From positions 1,537,501-1,601,500 of the forward strand of contig WAEK01000004.1 in NCBI GenBank assembly GCA_011634665.1: a stretch of 64,000 bases of DNA. The letters run 5' to 3'. Of this stretch, positions 34,757-46,940 are shown piece after piece (within the stretch, counting starts at the first letter, position 1; each line of letters starts with the position of its first letter). Both the position numbers and the translations under genes were made by a program. The stretch comes from Mortierella sp. BCC40632 (lineage: Eukaryota; Mortierellomycota; Mortierellomycetes; Mortierellales; Mortierellaceae). The notes under the pieces were generated by a model that had not been told where the DNA came from, did no database searches, and saw only the letters and a list, made by a program, of their open reading frames with translations.

Positions 34757-35083
34757 TAGCAGGTTTGGCGGCGAAAGGGGTCTAAGAATGGGTCACAGTC
34801 ACTAGAAAAGTAGAAATCGTGATGGTAAGCGGCTCGCCGCGAGATGCGAATGCCTTTTTTGTCGACATGGCTTGGGAGGAGGCCTTTGGCCCCCGCTATA
34901 CCAAGATTTAATATAACGATGTGCAGGTATGCTAGCCAAGATTCAGTTCTCACACTGATTGGGCAGGGCGAGCCCCGGAGTCAATTGTATGAAGGAGAAA
35001 GGCCGTAGTGTGAAAGCAGGAGATGATGCGTCTGAACGGTTAACCCCGTTCGGCGAAAGGTCATGGCGCACAAGGAGCCATTC

Positions 35084-35133
<50 letters not shown>

Positions 35134-35670
35134 CCAGGCGTTGATTACAAAGAGGTTGAGGTTGTGGAGGGAGGGGGTTGTGTCCAAGCTTGAAGAGCCC
35201 AGGATTGAAATGCTCCAGAAGATGGCACGCCCCAATCAAGCCTGTAAAGCCAGAGTCTTTGAGATCGCCAAGTGTTAAGAAAAGGACAGGCGTCTCCTCA
35301 TGTGTTTGCCATAAAGAACCAAAACTCATGCAGTGAGGCCCATTCCTACTGGAAAGATACATGGCCCACATATTCGCGTAAAGTAGGATACCTTTGATAT
35401 TAAGAGTAGTTGGTAGGAAATCGACCGTCCGAACAAAGCGATGAAGTGCCGGAGGAGACATTCTTGAATCCTCATCATGCCTTTTTGTGCCAGAAGGCAT
35501 TTAGCATTTTTCGAAGCGCGTTGGTAACTGGCTCTGTGCGAGCAATAAACTACTGTAGCACAGGCGTCGGAGAAATTTGGGTAGCACTAGCGCCTGGAGG
35601 ATTACATCAAACTCCTCTCTGAAAGCTTGGTCTTACCCCATCACATCACCTCTCTGTCCCAGCTCCCAGC
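34757..35670. other. Intergenic between ATG4 and App1, with possible F-box relic and A43 tract
   Basis: A minus-strand frame (35500-34943) contains LHRFVRTVDFLP and SGFTGLIGACHLLEHF, wording typical of the LRR part of fungal F-box proteins. It is broken by a run of about 43 A at 35084-35126 and lacks an F-box, so it is at best a relic. The rest should hold the divergent promoters of ATG4 and the App1-like gene. Confidence 0.35.
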
Positions 35671-38101
35671 ATGATTCCCTTTCCAGAGCAGGATCAAGTC
35701 GATGTCGAACAACACTGCCTCTTGTTTCCTAGCTATGCAACGAAGCACCCTAGTTCAGGTAGGATGACCTTTTATGAATAGCCCCATTGATTGACACCTA
35801 TTCTAACTTTTCTTCAATGGAGTAGACAATCAGGATCAATTCTACTGGAATGTCCGCGTGCGTGGATGGGCCTTCTCCAAGAGGTCTAACCGGAGAAAAC
35901 GGCTAGTCATGGGTAATGCCACTCTTCTTGTTGTACGAGGTTGGTATTCCTTTATGAAAGGAACAGAAGAGACTTACTACGCCCTTCAATCGCCCATTTA
36001 TTAGGCTTGGCCCGGAAAATAGCAGGAGTAACCAAGAACGAAAGCGTCTATGATACATTGGAGTCGCGCTTTAGCATGTTCCTCGCCAGTAATACCCAAG
36101 GAGCTCAATTTACTGTCCAGTGTGTTGGCCCAAGCAAAGCGAAACAGATGGAACTAGCTGGGGATCCAACGTCATCCGAACCAGCTGTTGCTGAGCTTAT
36201 ACGGGAACTTCAGTCTCCAGAAGGTGTCCTTGCTGCAGATGAAGTGATGCATGGCAAAGCACAGCTGCGTCGGTCATTGGAAGTTGATAGAGAAGGCCAC
36301 CTTCTTCGATCTGGAATGAATCATAGCTCAGAATGTGCACCATCATCAGCCAATTACCACAGCACTTCAAGCAGCAGTGAAACGCCTGGGTATAGTGCTT
36401 TCTCATCAGAGAGTACATCTTGGGACACCGGTAGGACCCAGCCATTTAGAGTCATAGAAGAGGAGCCAGCTGTTGGTCGACTACAAAGGGGTGCAGCGTT
36501 CTTCAGAAGCGCTTACACAAGGTATAAGGCTACTGTTGCTACTCAGGAAGATCCCAATCAACCCATCCCTCTAGGTGAATCAACAGAAGAGGCAAGATCT
36601 TTTTCCACCAGTAGTAGCGGGAGCCGAAGCGAGGCCTCGTTCCAAGACTCTACTCAATACCGGGATTTTGGAAGCGGAGTGTATCCAACGGTTCAGGTCA
36701 TGTCTCGGCCAGGAGGACATTTTCATGGCACTCTTCAGCTCTCCAGGAAGGATATTTCCGCTTTTGTTGATAACGATTCACAGGCTGGGTCACATCCGAG
36801 ATCAATGAGACTAAATGCGTACCACCCAGGAATGAAAGATCGCTCACTCGGAATCGTCAACTTAGTGGACCCGGTTGGTCTTTCCATCATTTCAGACATT
36901 GATGATACCATTAAGGAGACCAACGTGCCTGCTGGCGCCAGAACTATCATGCGCAATACGTTTCTAGAGGACATGAAGGCTGTTGATGGCATGGCCGATG
37001 TGTATCAACGTTGGTGGAAAGGAGGGGCAGCAATTCATTATGTTTCCAACTCACCTTGGCAACTGATTCAAAGCTTGCTCGAGTTTTTCCATTCACAGAA
37101 GTTTCCACCAGGCTCAGCACACCTTCGACTGCATGACAGTGTCCTCAAGACTTACTTTATGTCACCTAGTGAGCACAAGCACAGGGCAATCAGTGAAATT
37201 TTGACAGATTTTCCTGATCGAAAGTTTATACTTGTTGGAGACAGCGGTGAAATTGACATGGAGATGTATGCTAATATAACCATGCAAGCCTCGTGCCAGG
37301 CATTCTTTTGCTGATGGAATGCTACCCAAGTAATCATACCTGACTCTTTTTATTCGCTACATGATTTAGCTATACACACTTTGCTCAGCTCAACCCAGAT
37401 CAGATCGTGAAGATCTTTATAAGAGATATTTCTACCGACAGACTCAAAGAGATGGCTATGGATTCTTGTACTTCACGAAACGAGAATGAGTTACAATATT
37501 TCCCATCAGGTATGGTAACCACTACATAAATAATATTTAAATAATATGCTGGTGCCTGAAATACAAACACTAAAAAAGGGATGTTTTTTTTTTTTTTTTA
37601 AAGAAAAAAAAAAGAAAAGAAAAGAAAAGAAAAGAAAAGAAAAAAAAAGTAACTAATCACAGTTTTGGGATTAATAGATGAACGACTTGATACACGAGAC
37701 CCAAGCAACTGGGATCCTACAACTGTCACAAGATCGACGGCATCAGGTATGCTAATGACTTTTTCAGGTTGGGATTTCCATACAATGTCATAAGAGTGTT
37801 CTAACAGCCGCTCTCTACTAATACGATAGAGAAATATGGGCAAGGATACAGCTCATTCCCCTATTTTGATGACAAATCAGGTCAAGATGCAGGACCTCCG
37901 ACGCCAGCAACCCCAAAAAGTCCTCTAGAAATATGGCTTGACCGCATAGAGGAGTGTCAACGCAAACTTCCCAAGGACAAGCTAACACTCTTTAAAAGCG
38001 CTGACGTATTGGATTCATGCTCTGTTGCTAGAGAGCTACTTCAAATGTACAAAACCGATCAGGCCTTTAGTGACAAAGGGTGGCTCCAAGAAAGCGAGTA
38101 A
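35671..38101 (+). CDS. App1-like phosphatidate phosphatase (DUF2183)
   Basis: Six exons (35671-35758, 35826-35912, 36005-37265, 37370-37509, 37678-37746, 37830-38101) give about 638 residues. App1 is a Mg-dependent phosphatidate phosphatase linked to actin patches and endocytosis in yeast. The DxDxT catalytic motif is SDIDDTIKET (Asp about 356 and 358), followed by HYVSNSPWQLIQSLLEFF and FILVGDSGEIDMEIY, both conserved in the family. The donor at 37266 is chosen because it restores EIYTHFAQLNPDQIVKIFIR across the junction. The N-terminal third has the globular domain that precedes DUF2183, and a Ser-rich linker lies at about 135-250. The last exon encodes a tail with a Pro-rich piece (PPTPATPKSP). 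Intron 4 contains a T/A homopolymer and (GAAAA)n tract. Confidence 0.9.
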
Positions 38102-38851
38102 ACCTCGCTGTTCACAAAAAAAAAAAAAAAACACGAGCGGAGCTATGGGTAGAAACTAGATCATGTAGGGTATGGCGGATAAAATTACTTTCTTTGGATT
38201 ACACCAAATATCTACTACAAGGGTACTTTTATTTTCGTGAACTCGAGCAGAGGACAAACTCAAAAGGATGTTTGTGCCACCAAGACATGAGTGGATATAC
38301 GCTGAATATTGTCATGAAAAACTTTGTGGCCCACGCTGGCCCTTGTGAAGTGGATCATTCATGCTGCATAAGGTACGATTTAGTTGACAAGCTCACACAG
38401 GCTAATGAGCGCACGTTTGCCTTGGGACGCCGAGACATTCTCCTTGTGTCTCGTATGTCCAGCTTCCATAATTCTCATTGACGCGAAAAACACGCCTTGT
38501 TTACGTCTATAACAAAAACCGTTAGCCAGGCAAAAATGCCATTTAACATAGAAATTTTGGAAGTTTCCAGCCTTTTTCTCGAAAGTCTTTTAAACCACAA
38601 CCCCCCCCCCCCTTCTCTATGGTCAGAAACTAACAGATCAAACTACGTGCTGACATCTACCATCAAAATCGAGCCGGCATTAGGTAGAATGCACCATCAT
38701 GGAACCAATGGGTCTACTCATTCATCTGAGATCACACCTGTGGTCCGTGCGGAATTTATTAATAATTGTTTGTGCTAACAGCCGTCGCTCGCTTTGCTTG
38801 CTATGGCTGAAGATTCACTCGGTTGCCGTTAATAATGGGTCTACTCAAATA
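38102..38851. other. Intergenic between App1 and the Fanzor-like pseudogene
   Basis: No gene recognised. It holds a C12 run at about 38603-38614 and an imperfect GC-rich hairpin (AGCCGTCGCTCGC ... GCTATGGCT) at 38781-38810. The hairpin lies just beyond the 3' end of the minus-strand Fanzor-like gene, where a guide-RNA remnant could be. Confidence 0.4.
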
Positions 38852-40132
38852 TTATCGCAAACAAAAAATTAAGGAAGAAAGGAATGCATGCAAAAGAGAT
38901 TTTTGTACCCACCATTGTCCCGACTCTGCCGGGGGCCACCATTGCATATGCATAGATGTTGGAGGCTGTTTCGATCCAGTATCTGACTGGCGTTCTTGGA
39001 TTGCAGAAAGGACATCGTCAAGAGAGGACCTTGAGAATGGTGGGAGTGGGTTCTGGTCGAGCAGAATTGACGCCCCGAGATTGCTATCGCCATCGCCGCA
39101 CTCTGGTCTCGTCCCTTCATCGTGTAGCCGACCTTGAACGATGGACACTCTGAGTTAACGTACTCTACCGCCCCATGAACCCTCACCATCCTCCTCACTC
39201 CATTCATTACCCTCCTCGACCGTGCAAGCTCCATTCGTTGAAAGCAATACACACACGTCTTGCTCGTCTGATACTCGTCCGTCATCGACACGGGGCAGTA
39301 TCGCCCATGCTCCTTTCGCAACTTGTTGCCTCCACGTCGTGCTTGCCCTCCTATCCTCGACCCTACACAAGTCCCCGCTGTCACCGTCAGCATAGTCGGA
39401 AGCACAACTACCTTTCTCATGGGACACTCGGCGACATGCTCAAATGACTCCATTCCTATGCCTCGCGGAAGGTGGTATCTTTGACACTCGCTGCAGTATC
39501 CATCCACCTGCGACACTTGCCCAGTCGCCATAATCGATCCCTCTCTACCCTGACGACCGACAAATCGTCGCTCTTCTGACCCGAGAATCGCCCACCCTCT
39601 CCTCGTTCGCAAATCCTGCGTATGCCGCTCTTTCGGCGCGCGCTTTGACTGGTAGAATCTCCGCAGCGGCTCTCTTTGTTTGCGTCGAACTCTTTGGGCT
39701 TTCTCGATCTCTTCTGCTGTCAACGCCCGCTTCAGGCTGTTCTCTTCCTTCGATATCTCGCTCAAAGCATTTTGTACTGCTCGATCCGCTCTAAATCTTT
39801 TTTCTCGGCTCCGTTGGAATTTTTTTGGAAAATGACATATCATTGATCCGCGCGGAGGTGATCTTGTGAGATTTCGGTAGCCTCATCTTTTCCAGCGTAT
39901 CCATGTCGGGGTCTGAGTTTTGAGAACCGACATTCATTTGCTCTCCTCCTGCACCATAGGATCCTTCCTGCTCCAGGCTATTATCTCCAGGCTAGATCGA
40001 CTGCATACTGGTGTTCATGTCGTCCTGTTCTTCTGCCATCGCTTCTTGTACTTGGCTGATTGTGTCAGAATCATCTACAGAGTGTCAAGAGAGGAGATTA
40101 GCCGATCAAGCCTATGAAAGACGGCTTTTATC

Positions 40133-40258
40133 TATTCTCCGTTACTTTGAACCAGTGGCCGGGGATGTGTGACCTTGCTTTTAATACTGACCGAGAAATA
40201 CTAAAAAATAAAATAAAATAAATGCTACTCTGGTGCCTGGATACACTCTATCTTCTTT
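40133..40258. repeat. DIRS left inverted terminal repeat
   Basis: Starts TATTCTCCGTTACTTTGAAC and runs to CACTCTATCTTC. Its reverse complement forms the right end. A further 32 bp (40101-40132) lie outside it on this side only, and they recur in the internal complementary region. Confidence 0.85.
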
Positions 40259-40303
40259 TTTCTCGCAATCAGGAACACATCCATTGACGACAAAGATTTT
40301 CCA

Positions 40304-41230
40304 ATGATTGACGAGGATATTGACCGTAACATTTCCCCTATCCACACCAACACAGACGAGCTTCATGATCTCATTGCACAACTCCAACGCAAGGTCGCTC
40401 ACCTTGAGAGGAACCATTTCCCTCATTCAGAACCTTTGCCGCAAGCCCAGGCACTCGTCCTTCGAGACGATTATAGGGAACACATTCCCAGGGCATTCGA
40501 CAAGTCAGAAGCCTTTTACAAGCGACAAACTGACTCCCCTGCAGAGACAGCTGCAGCAACATCCAGGATCAACCGTCGACTCAAAGAGTATCCACAAAAC
40601 CCCAACATGGTGTACTCTTCCCCACAAGCAATTGCTAGATGGGACGCCAGCAAGTCCAAAAAAAAAACAGGTGGACCAACAATTGGCCCAACTCCAGTCC
40701 CACCTGTCACTCCTCACCAAACCCATCGACTTCCAGTCAGTGGCAGCTATGGAGTGCTTTCCAAACTTGTGGTACCGAGACGACGAGGGGTCGGATCAAC
40801 CCTCATTTCAGAGGGCTTTCCGCTGAACAATGCGTGGACCTCATTCGGGAGGAATGTCTTAACCACCAGACAGAACTACTCGCACATTTCAACGAGTTCA
40901 GAGAAATTCTTAACGACTTCTCTCACCGCATCACCGATGCTCGCGAAAACATTGTCCGCCAAGCAGAACACCCTCCACTTATGTCACACGAGGATCTCAA
41001 ACAGGCACGAACGGAGAATGATAACCATAACAAGTTCTGGAAGCCAACCTCGTTCTCCAGAAACAAGAATAAATTCAACAGTCGCAAGAACACGGGAACT
41101 CAACAGAACAACAACGACAAGCCGACTTCGACCAATTCGCAACAAACCAAACCCACTTATAGCGGGTTTTTTCGCGGCCGCCCTCCGACAAAAGCGGGAG
41201 GGACAACAGCAACAACAAAACAGGAACGAT
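40304..41230 (+). CDS. DIRS gag-like protein (degenerate)
   Basis: A frame starting MIDEDIDRNISPIHTNTDE encodes a leucine-rich helical segment (IAQLQRKVAHLERN), then disordered Asn/Thr/Gln-rich sequence after frame changes (NKFNSRKNTGTQQNN). The reading frame shifts in an A run near 40660. It probably encodes the nucleic-acid-binding gag of the element; there is no zinc knuckle. The counterpart relic is at 23.1-24.1 kb. Confidence 0.55.
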
Positions 41231-41239
41231 CGAAATCCC

Positions 41240-43252
41240 AGTAGGTGGTCGCCTCAGACATTTCTCGAAAGCTTGGGAACTAATCACAGACGAGTCATGG
41301 GTACGTTCAGTGATATCAGAGGGGTTCAGGATACCGTTCACAACGCCCCCCTCCAACAGCACCCTCACGACCAGAACCCCCAAGGGTAGCCTCCAAAGAG
41401 ATACCGATCATAGAGACAGAGATATTGGAACTGCTGAAAAAAACGGGCAATCGAAGAGGCCTTCTCGCCAGGTTTTACCAGCAGACTCTTCACGATACCG
41501 AAGAAGACAGGAGATCTCAGACCAGTACTCAACTTGAAACCGCTCAACCAGTACGTACCTCAACGCCATTTCAAGATGGAAACGGTACGCTCAGTTTGCA
41601 ACATGCTACAGAAAAACGACTACATGACAAGTATCGACCTTTCAGACGCCTTCCTGCACGTGATGATCCACCGCTCCTCCAGGAAGTACCTCCAATTTCA
41701 ATGGAAGGGAATACAGTACCAATTCAGAGTCCTGCCGTTTGGGCTGTCGCTATCCCCAATGGTGTTCACCAAACTAGTAAGACCAGTACTACGTTGGGCA
41801 CGACGCCGAGGTATCAGGATCTCAGCCTATTTGGACGACCTCCTCGTGGCATCCTCCTCCGAGGAAAAGTCTGCCAGCGATACAAAACGGGTACTCAACA
41901 AGCTCAAGGAACTAGGCTTTATTGTAAAGGAATCGAAATCCCACCTGACACCAACACAAACCCTCGACCACTTGGGCTTTCAGTTCAATACGAAGGACAT
42001 GACATTGAGAGTACCGAAAGAGAAACTCAGGAACATCCGCCGGGAAGCACAGAGGATACTACACAAGGGTACTACAACAGTGAGGAACCTGAGTTCTTTC
42101 ATTGGGAAAGCAATGGCAACGACGACAGCCATCTTTCCAGCAAGACTGATGACTCAACACCTCATGGCTCTCAGGAACTCGGCACTCAAACGGAATACAT
42201 CGATGGAAACGACAGTACCCCTAACACCAGAAGCCACGAACAACTTGAAGTGGTGGACAGACCAATTCAGAAACTGGAACGGCCTATCGTGGATACAAAC
42301 GCCGACAGACATCGATGTTTACACGGATGCCTCCGACGACGGGTGGTGCGTGGTCATAAACGAGTGGTCACAGAGTGGACAGTGGAAACCAGAAGATCGA
42401 CCACGTCACATCAACTGGAAAGAGTTGAAGGTGATTCAGATGGCAACACAGCTTCCACAGATACAGGGCAAGACAGCCAACATGATATGCGACAATACGA
42501 CAACACTGGCATATATCAACAAGTTCGGCGGTACTCGCTCTCGGACATTGATGACACCGGCGGTAGTGTTTCTCAAAAAAAGCCCGAGCCAAAAAAACTA
42601 GTCCCACACAATGTAAAATTTCTCGGTGAAAGCTCACCCGACTCGGCTCGAAAATTTACATTGTGTGGGACTGGCTTTTTTGGCTCGGGCTTTTTTTGAG
42701 AAACACTAACTGGCGGAACAAATCTGGAATCATTGTCTGGCGACTGGGACGCGACTGAAGACTCAGTACATCCCCTCGGCTTTCAACCCAGCCGATGCTC
42801 CCTCCAGGAGGATGATGACACAGTTGGAATGGAGCATTTGTCCGGATTTCTTCAGGACACTCGACACGATGTGGGGGCCACACGACACCGATCTCTTCGC
42901 AACAGCAGAAAACGCAAAGACATGTCAATTCCTCACGTGGAAACACCACCCCATGGCAGCAGGGACAGACGCAATGGCTCACTCATGGGAGAAGTATGGA
43001 GTCCTTTACATATGTCCCCCGTGGAACCTCATTCAGAGGATACTGGAGCGGTTGAAGAGGACACCCCAACCAGCAACAATTGTAACACCATATTGGCCCT
43101 CAGCGATTTGGTTTCCGACTCTTCAGGAGATGAGCAACAGAGCACCAATCCAGATCCCGAGAACAGCAGTTCTACCACCTCCAGGAAGCGCCCACGACTT
43201 ACTTCAGAAGAACCCACATTGGAGTATGGCAGCTTGGAGAATAAACGGCTGA
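41240..43252 (+). pseudogene. DIRS reverse transcriptase-RNase H, interrupted by a MITE
   Basis: It opens with GGRLRHFSKAWELITDES, continues (after a shift near an A run at about 41440) through FTIPKKTGDLRPVLNLKPLN, and has the catalytic YLDDLLVASS (YxDD) box and RNase H DVYTDASDDGW. The MITE at 42564-42708 cuts the RNase H domain. After it the frame reads PSAFNPADAPSRRMMTQLEW and continues with the conserved block following RNase H (WGPHDTDLFATAENAKTC) to 43252. Its end overlaps the recombinase frame. Confidence 0.85.
42564..42708. mobile_element. 145-bp hAT-type MITE (CTCAAAAAAAGCCCGAGCC family), copy 1
   Basis: TAGTGTTTCTC ... GAGAAACACTA ends with long, nearly complete inverted arms. It is flanked by ACCGGCGG and ACTGGCGG (7 of 8 identical), the 8-bp duplication of hAT elements. 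Inserted in the DIRS RNase H region. Confidence 0.9.
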
Positions 43253-43426
43253 AACGCATGATCCAGGACGGCCTATCAACTGAATGCGCAAAGGCCATTC
43301 AACATACCAGACTAGCCCCAGCGTCAGTCCGGAGGTACACGGCCACTCAAAGGAACTTCGAGGAATGGATGACAACCAGGAACAAGGATGTAGAGACGTT
43401 CTGTCCACAGGATATTATCAACTTCC

Positions 43427-43762
43427 TGTCACGTACCTAGGCGAATGAACCTGTCTATAGGATCCTCATTCCTAAAGGAATGAGGAATGAGGAAAAGAAT
43501 AGATTGAGACGGAGCTCTGATGAGCTCCGTCCCAAAAATACTGAGTGCGCGCTCCGCGCCACTCAGCAGTCACCTCTTGTCCCTCCTCCGACGCGCCGCC
43601 TAGAATCCTACACACCGACTGGCCTGGGTCCCCAGTTCTCTGGGCTCCTGCCCCTAGATAGAAACACATAAATAGCCCTTAGATAGACATAGCATCGAAC
43701 TTCAGTCTGCAATACATATTATCCTTGCCCTATAGAAAAATCTGCCTTGTCTGTCCTTGACA
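43427..43762 (+). repeat. Gypsy 5' LTR
   Basis: 336 bp, TG...CA ends. It includes a palindromic GACGGAGCTCTGATGAGCTC segment and AACACATAAATAGCCC, the likely TATA region. Confidence 0.93.
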
Positions 43763-43835
43763 TTGCAGACTCATACACACTTCCTGCCCCTGACCCTCTT
43801 CCATACAACACTGACCCCCATCAACCATCCAAGTC

Positions 43836-44933
43836 ATGAGCCAAGACGACCAAGGTCTATTTACCATGCGTTCCCTCCTCGAGCAAGCCCAGCAAGGTAA
43901 CCTCGACACAAGCCAGTTTGTTACGCATGTCCACGGCACGATCGAGGCACTCCAACAACAGTTGCGTATGCTCCAACAAGAGCTTCATGCTACCCAAGCG
44001 GCCACACGCCCCGACCAAGCCGTCCTCCAGTCACTAGCCGAGCGCCTCCAAGAGGCTGCCCACTCGAACCAAGTCTCGACTGCGTCTATGCAAAGAATTG
44101 CTGAGTCCCTGATCAACCGTCCCCCTAGCTCCCGCACGCCTACCTCGCTCCCCTCGAAGTTCAGGGAAACTCTGATGAAATGAGCCTCGACGATTTTAAA
44201 GCTCGCCTAGCAACCGTGTTCGGACGTCACCCTGACCATTTCAGGAACGATAAGGACCGAATTTACTTCGCCCTGAACTCCATGGAAGGAGCCCCCGCCA
44301 AGATGTTCACTCCATACCTCAACGGGGAACTTGAAGACTCCGATGGGGTCCTCGACGATTACGAGTCATTCCTAGCTGCCCTGGAAAATATTTTTGGCAA
44401 CCAACTGGAACAAGACGAGGCCTCCGAGAAAATCATGACCTTGAAACAGCACGGAAAAACGATGGCCCAGTATATCACAGAATTCAAGACTTTGCAGAGT
44501 AAACTTAACGGATGGGGCGAGCCAGCCCTCACCTCTGCATTCAAGATGGGTCTTTTCCCGCGAAGTCAAGGCCGCTATGTGTCCTTATTGGGATACACTC
44601 CGAAGACTCAAGGATGTACAGACCAAGGCATCGACGGTTTATGCTAACCTGTCCCGCTTCCCTAACAAAGCGCAAACCAACTTACCCATGAAAAGACTTG
44701 CCCTTACCTTGAAGCCATCTCAAGCTGCCTCCTTGCCAAACCCAATGGCAATGGACATTGATTCAATGAAGACCCGAAAGCTCAGTGATGAGGATAAACG
44801 CTACCGAAGAGACAATGGTCTCTGCCTCTACTGTGGCAAGCCAGGACATATCGCTCAAGAATGCCCAGCCAAGAGGGTTCGTATTGCCTCTGTGTCTACC
44901 GACGTAGACGACCAGGGAAACGAGTCGGCCTAG
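43836..44933 (+). pseudogene. Gypsy gag (capsid and CCHC zinc knuckle), frame-broken
   Basis: The first frame starts MSQDDQGLFTMRSLLEQAQQ and is a coiled-coil N-terminus. It passes at 44177-44183 to the capsid-like frame (FGRHPDHFRNDKDRIYFALN) and near 44600 to a third frame ending in the zinc knuckle GLCLYCGKPGHIAQECP. Two frame changes break it. Confidence 0.85.
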
Positions 44934-46940
44934 ATCCAAAGACAGACTGGATCCTAGGCCAAATGTTCGCCGCCCAACCTCCCCAAACCCCGAGTCTGTC
45001 TCCTTGTCCCCATTGCCATCACCCTTTCCGACCGAGACGCCCCAATTTATGTCAAGGCGCTGATCGATTCCGGTGCTCAGGCTTCCTTTGTGGACGCTTC
45101 CTTTGTCCAATCTCGCTCCATCACCACCCAGCCCCTTGAACAGAAGATTTCCTCCTAAACATGGCCGATGGGAACACCAGCACCCATGGCCCCGTCACCG
45201 AGTTTATTCAGCTACCGATGTCTATCGGAAGTCATCATGAAACCATCTCCCTTCATGTCACGAAGCTCCAGAGACAACCTGTTGTCTTAGGCGTTGACTG
45301 GCTGAAAAAGCACAACCCCTCAATCAACTGGAAAGAGCACATAGTCTCCTTCCGTGATGATCATTGTAATAAAAACTGTTTTGAACAGTGTCCAGTCTCC
45401 TTGCCTAGCTCCCTAGAAAATAATCTTGTATCTTGTCTTGAGGTTGATAACCCCAATCCCAGTATTGACCAGTATTATCTTTGCCAAATGTACTTGGACG
45501 ATATCCTAGCCCCTGAGCAAAATGACCTTGCTTCCCAGTCTAGTATCTTGTCACTGTCCGAGATCAGTGCCCCAGAACACCCTGTTGATCCATTATCTTT
45601 CCTGCCAGATAATTACAAAGAATTTATCCCATTGTTTAAGGATCGTGAAGCGGGATCCTTGCCTCCGCATCGCCCCTGCGACCATTCTATCCCTCTTGAA
45701 CCCAATGCCAAGATCCCCTTCGGTCCCTTATACACCTTGTCACAAAAAGAACTTGACGCGCTTAAAAAGAGTACCTTGACGACAATTTGAAAAAAGGATT
45801 TATTCGGCGTTCCGAATCACCAGCAGGTGCCCCTGTCCTGTTTACTCCTAAGAAGGATGGCAAGTCCTTGCGTTTATGTGTCGACTATCGAGCACTCAAC
45901 AAAATAACGATCAAAACCGCTGTCCCTTGCCATTGATTTCCGAGACCCTAGACCGACTTCGAACAGCTAAAGTCTTCACCAAGCTGGATCTCAAAGGAGC
46001 ATATAATTTGATCCGAGTCGCAGCAGGCGAAGAATGGAAGACCGCCTTTCGTACTCGTTATGGTCACTTCGAATACATGGTGATGCCGTTTGGATTGACA
46101 AACGCTCCAGCAACCTTTCAAGCCTTCCTGAATGATGTATTACGAGAATGCCTAGATGAGTTTGTAGTGATCTACATCGACGATATTTTGATCTACTCTT
46201 CGGATAGAGAATCTCATGAGCGCCATGTACGCCGAGTCCTTGAACTCCTCATGAAAGCCGACCTCCAAGTAGCTCCTGAGAAATGCGAGTTCCATGTATC
46301 CACAGTCGAGTTCTTGGGTTATGTGATATCTCCTGAGGGAATATCCATGGACCCTGCTAAAGTTGAGGCCATCCTCTCTTGGCCAACCCCTATCTCGGCC
46401 CATGATATCCAAGTGTTCTTAGGCTTCACCAACTTCTATCGGAAGTTTATCGACAGCTTTTTTCTGATGTGGTATCTCCCATGACAAGACTCCTAAGGAA
46501 AAACGTATCCTTCATTTGGGACAAGGCCGCCCAAGATGCCTTTGACGACCTTCGCCAGAGATTTGCCTCCAAGCCGATACTACGCCACTTCGATCCAGAG
46601 AAACCGTGTTATCTTGAACCAGACGCATCTAAGAAAGCTGTGGGCGTTGTGTGTAGCCAGCCAGACGAGAATGGCAACCTCCGCCCCATCGGATATTATT
46701 CGCGCTCCCTTTCCGGCCCTGAGAAGAACTACCATGTCCACGACACAGAGCTTTTGGCCGCTATCGAAGGACTGGAACAATTCCGCCATTACTTTGCCTA
46801 CTCAGACTTTTTCCTGCCACTATCCTCACTGATCATAAGAATCTGGAGTATTTTTCGGAAAAAGATCTCTCAGTGATCGTCAAGTCCGATATGCCGAGCG
46901 TCTTTCCAAGTTCAATGTTCGAGTTGTATACCGTCCTGGA
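44934..46940 (+). pseudogene. Gypsy protease, reverse transcriptase and RNase H, frame-broken
   Basis: The aspartic protease active site is read as ALIDSGAQASFVD near 45060. The RT contains FTKLDLKGAYNLIRV, PFGLTNAPATFQ and the catalytic YIDDILIYSS. The RNase H part reads LEPDASKKAVGVV and DTELLAAIEGLEQFRHYF. There are a stop near 45157 and frame changes near 45770, 46460 and 46800. Confidence 0.9.
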
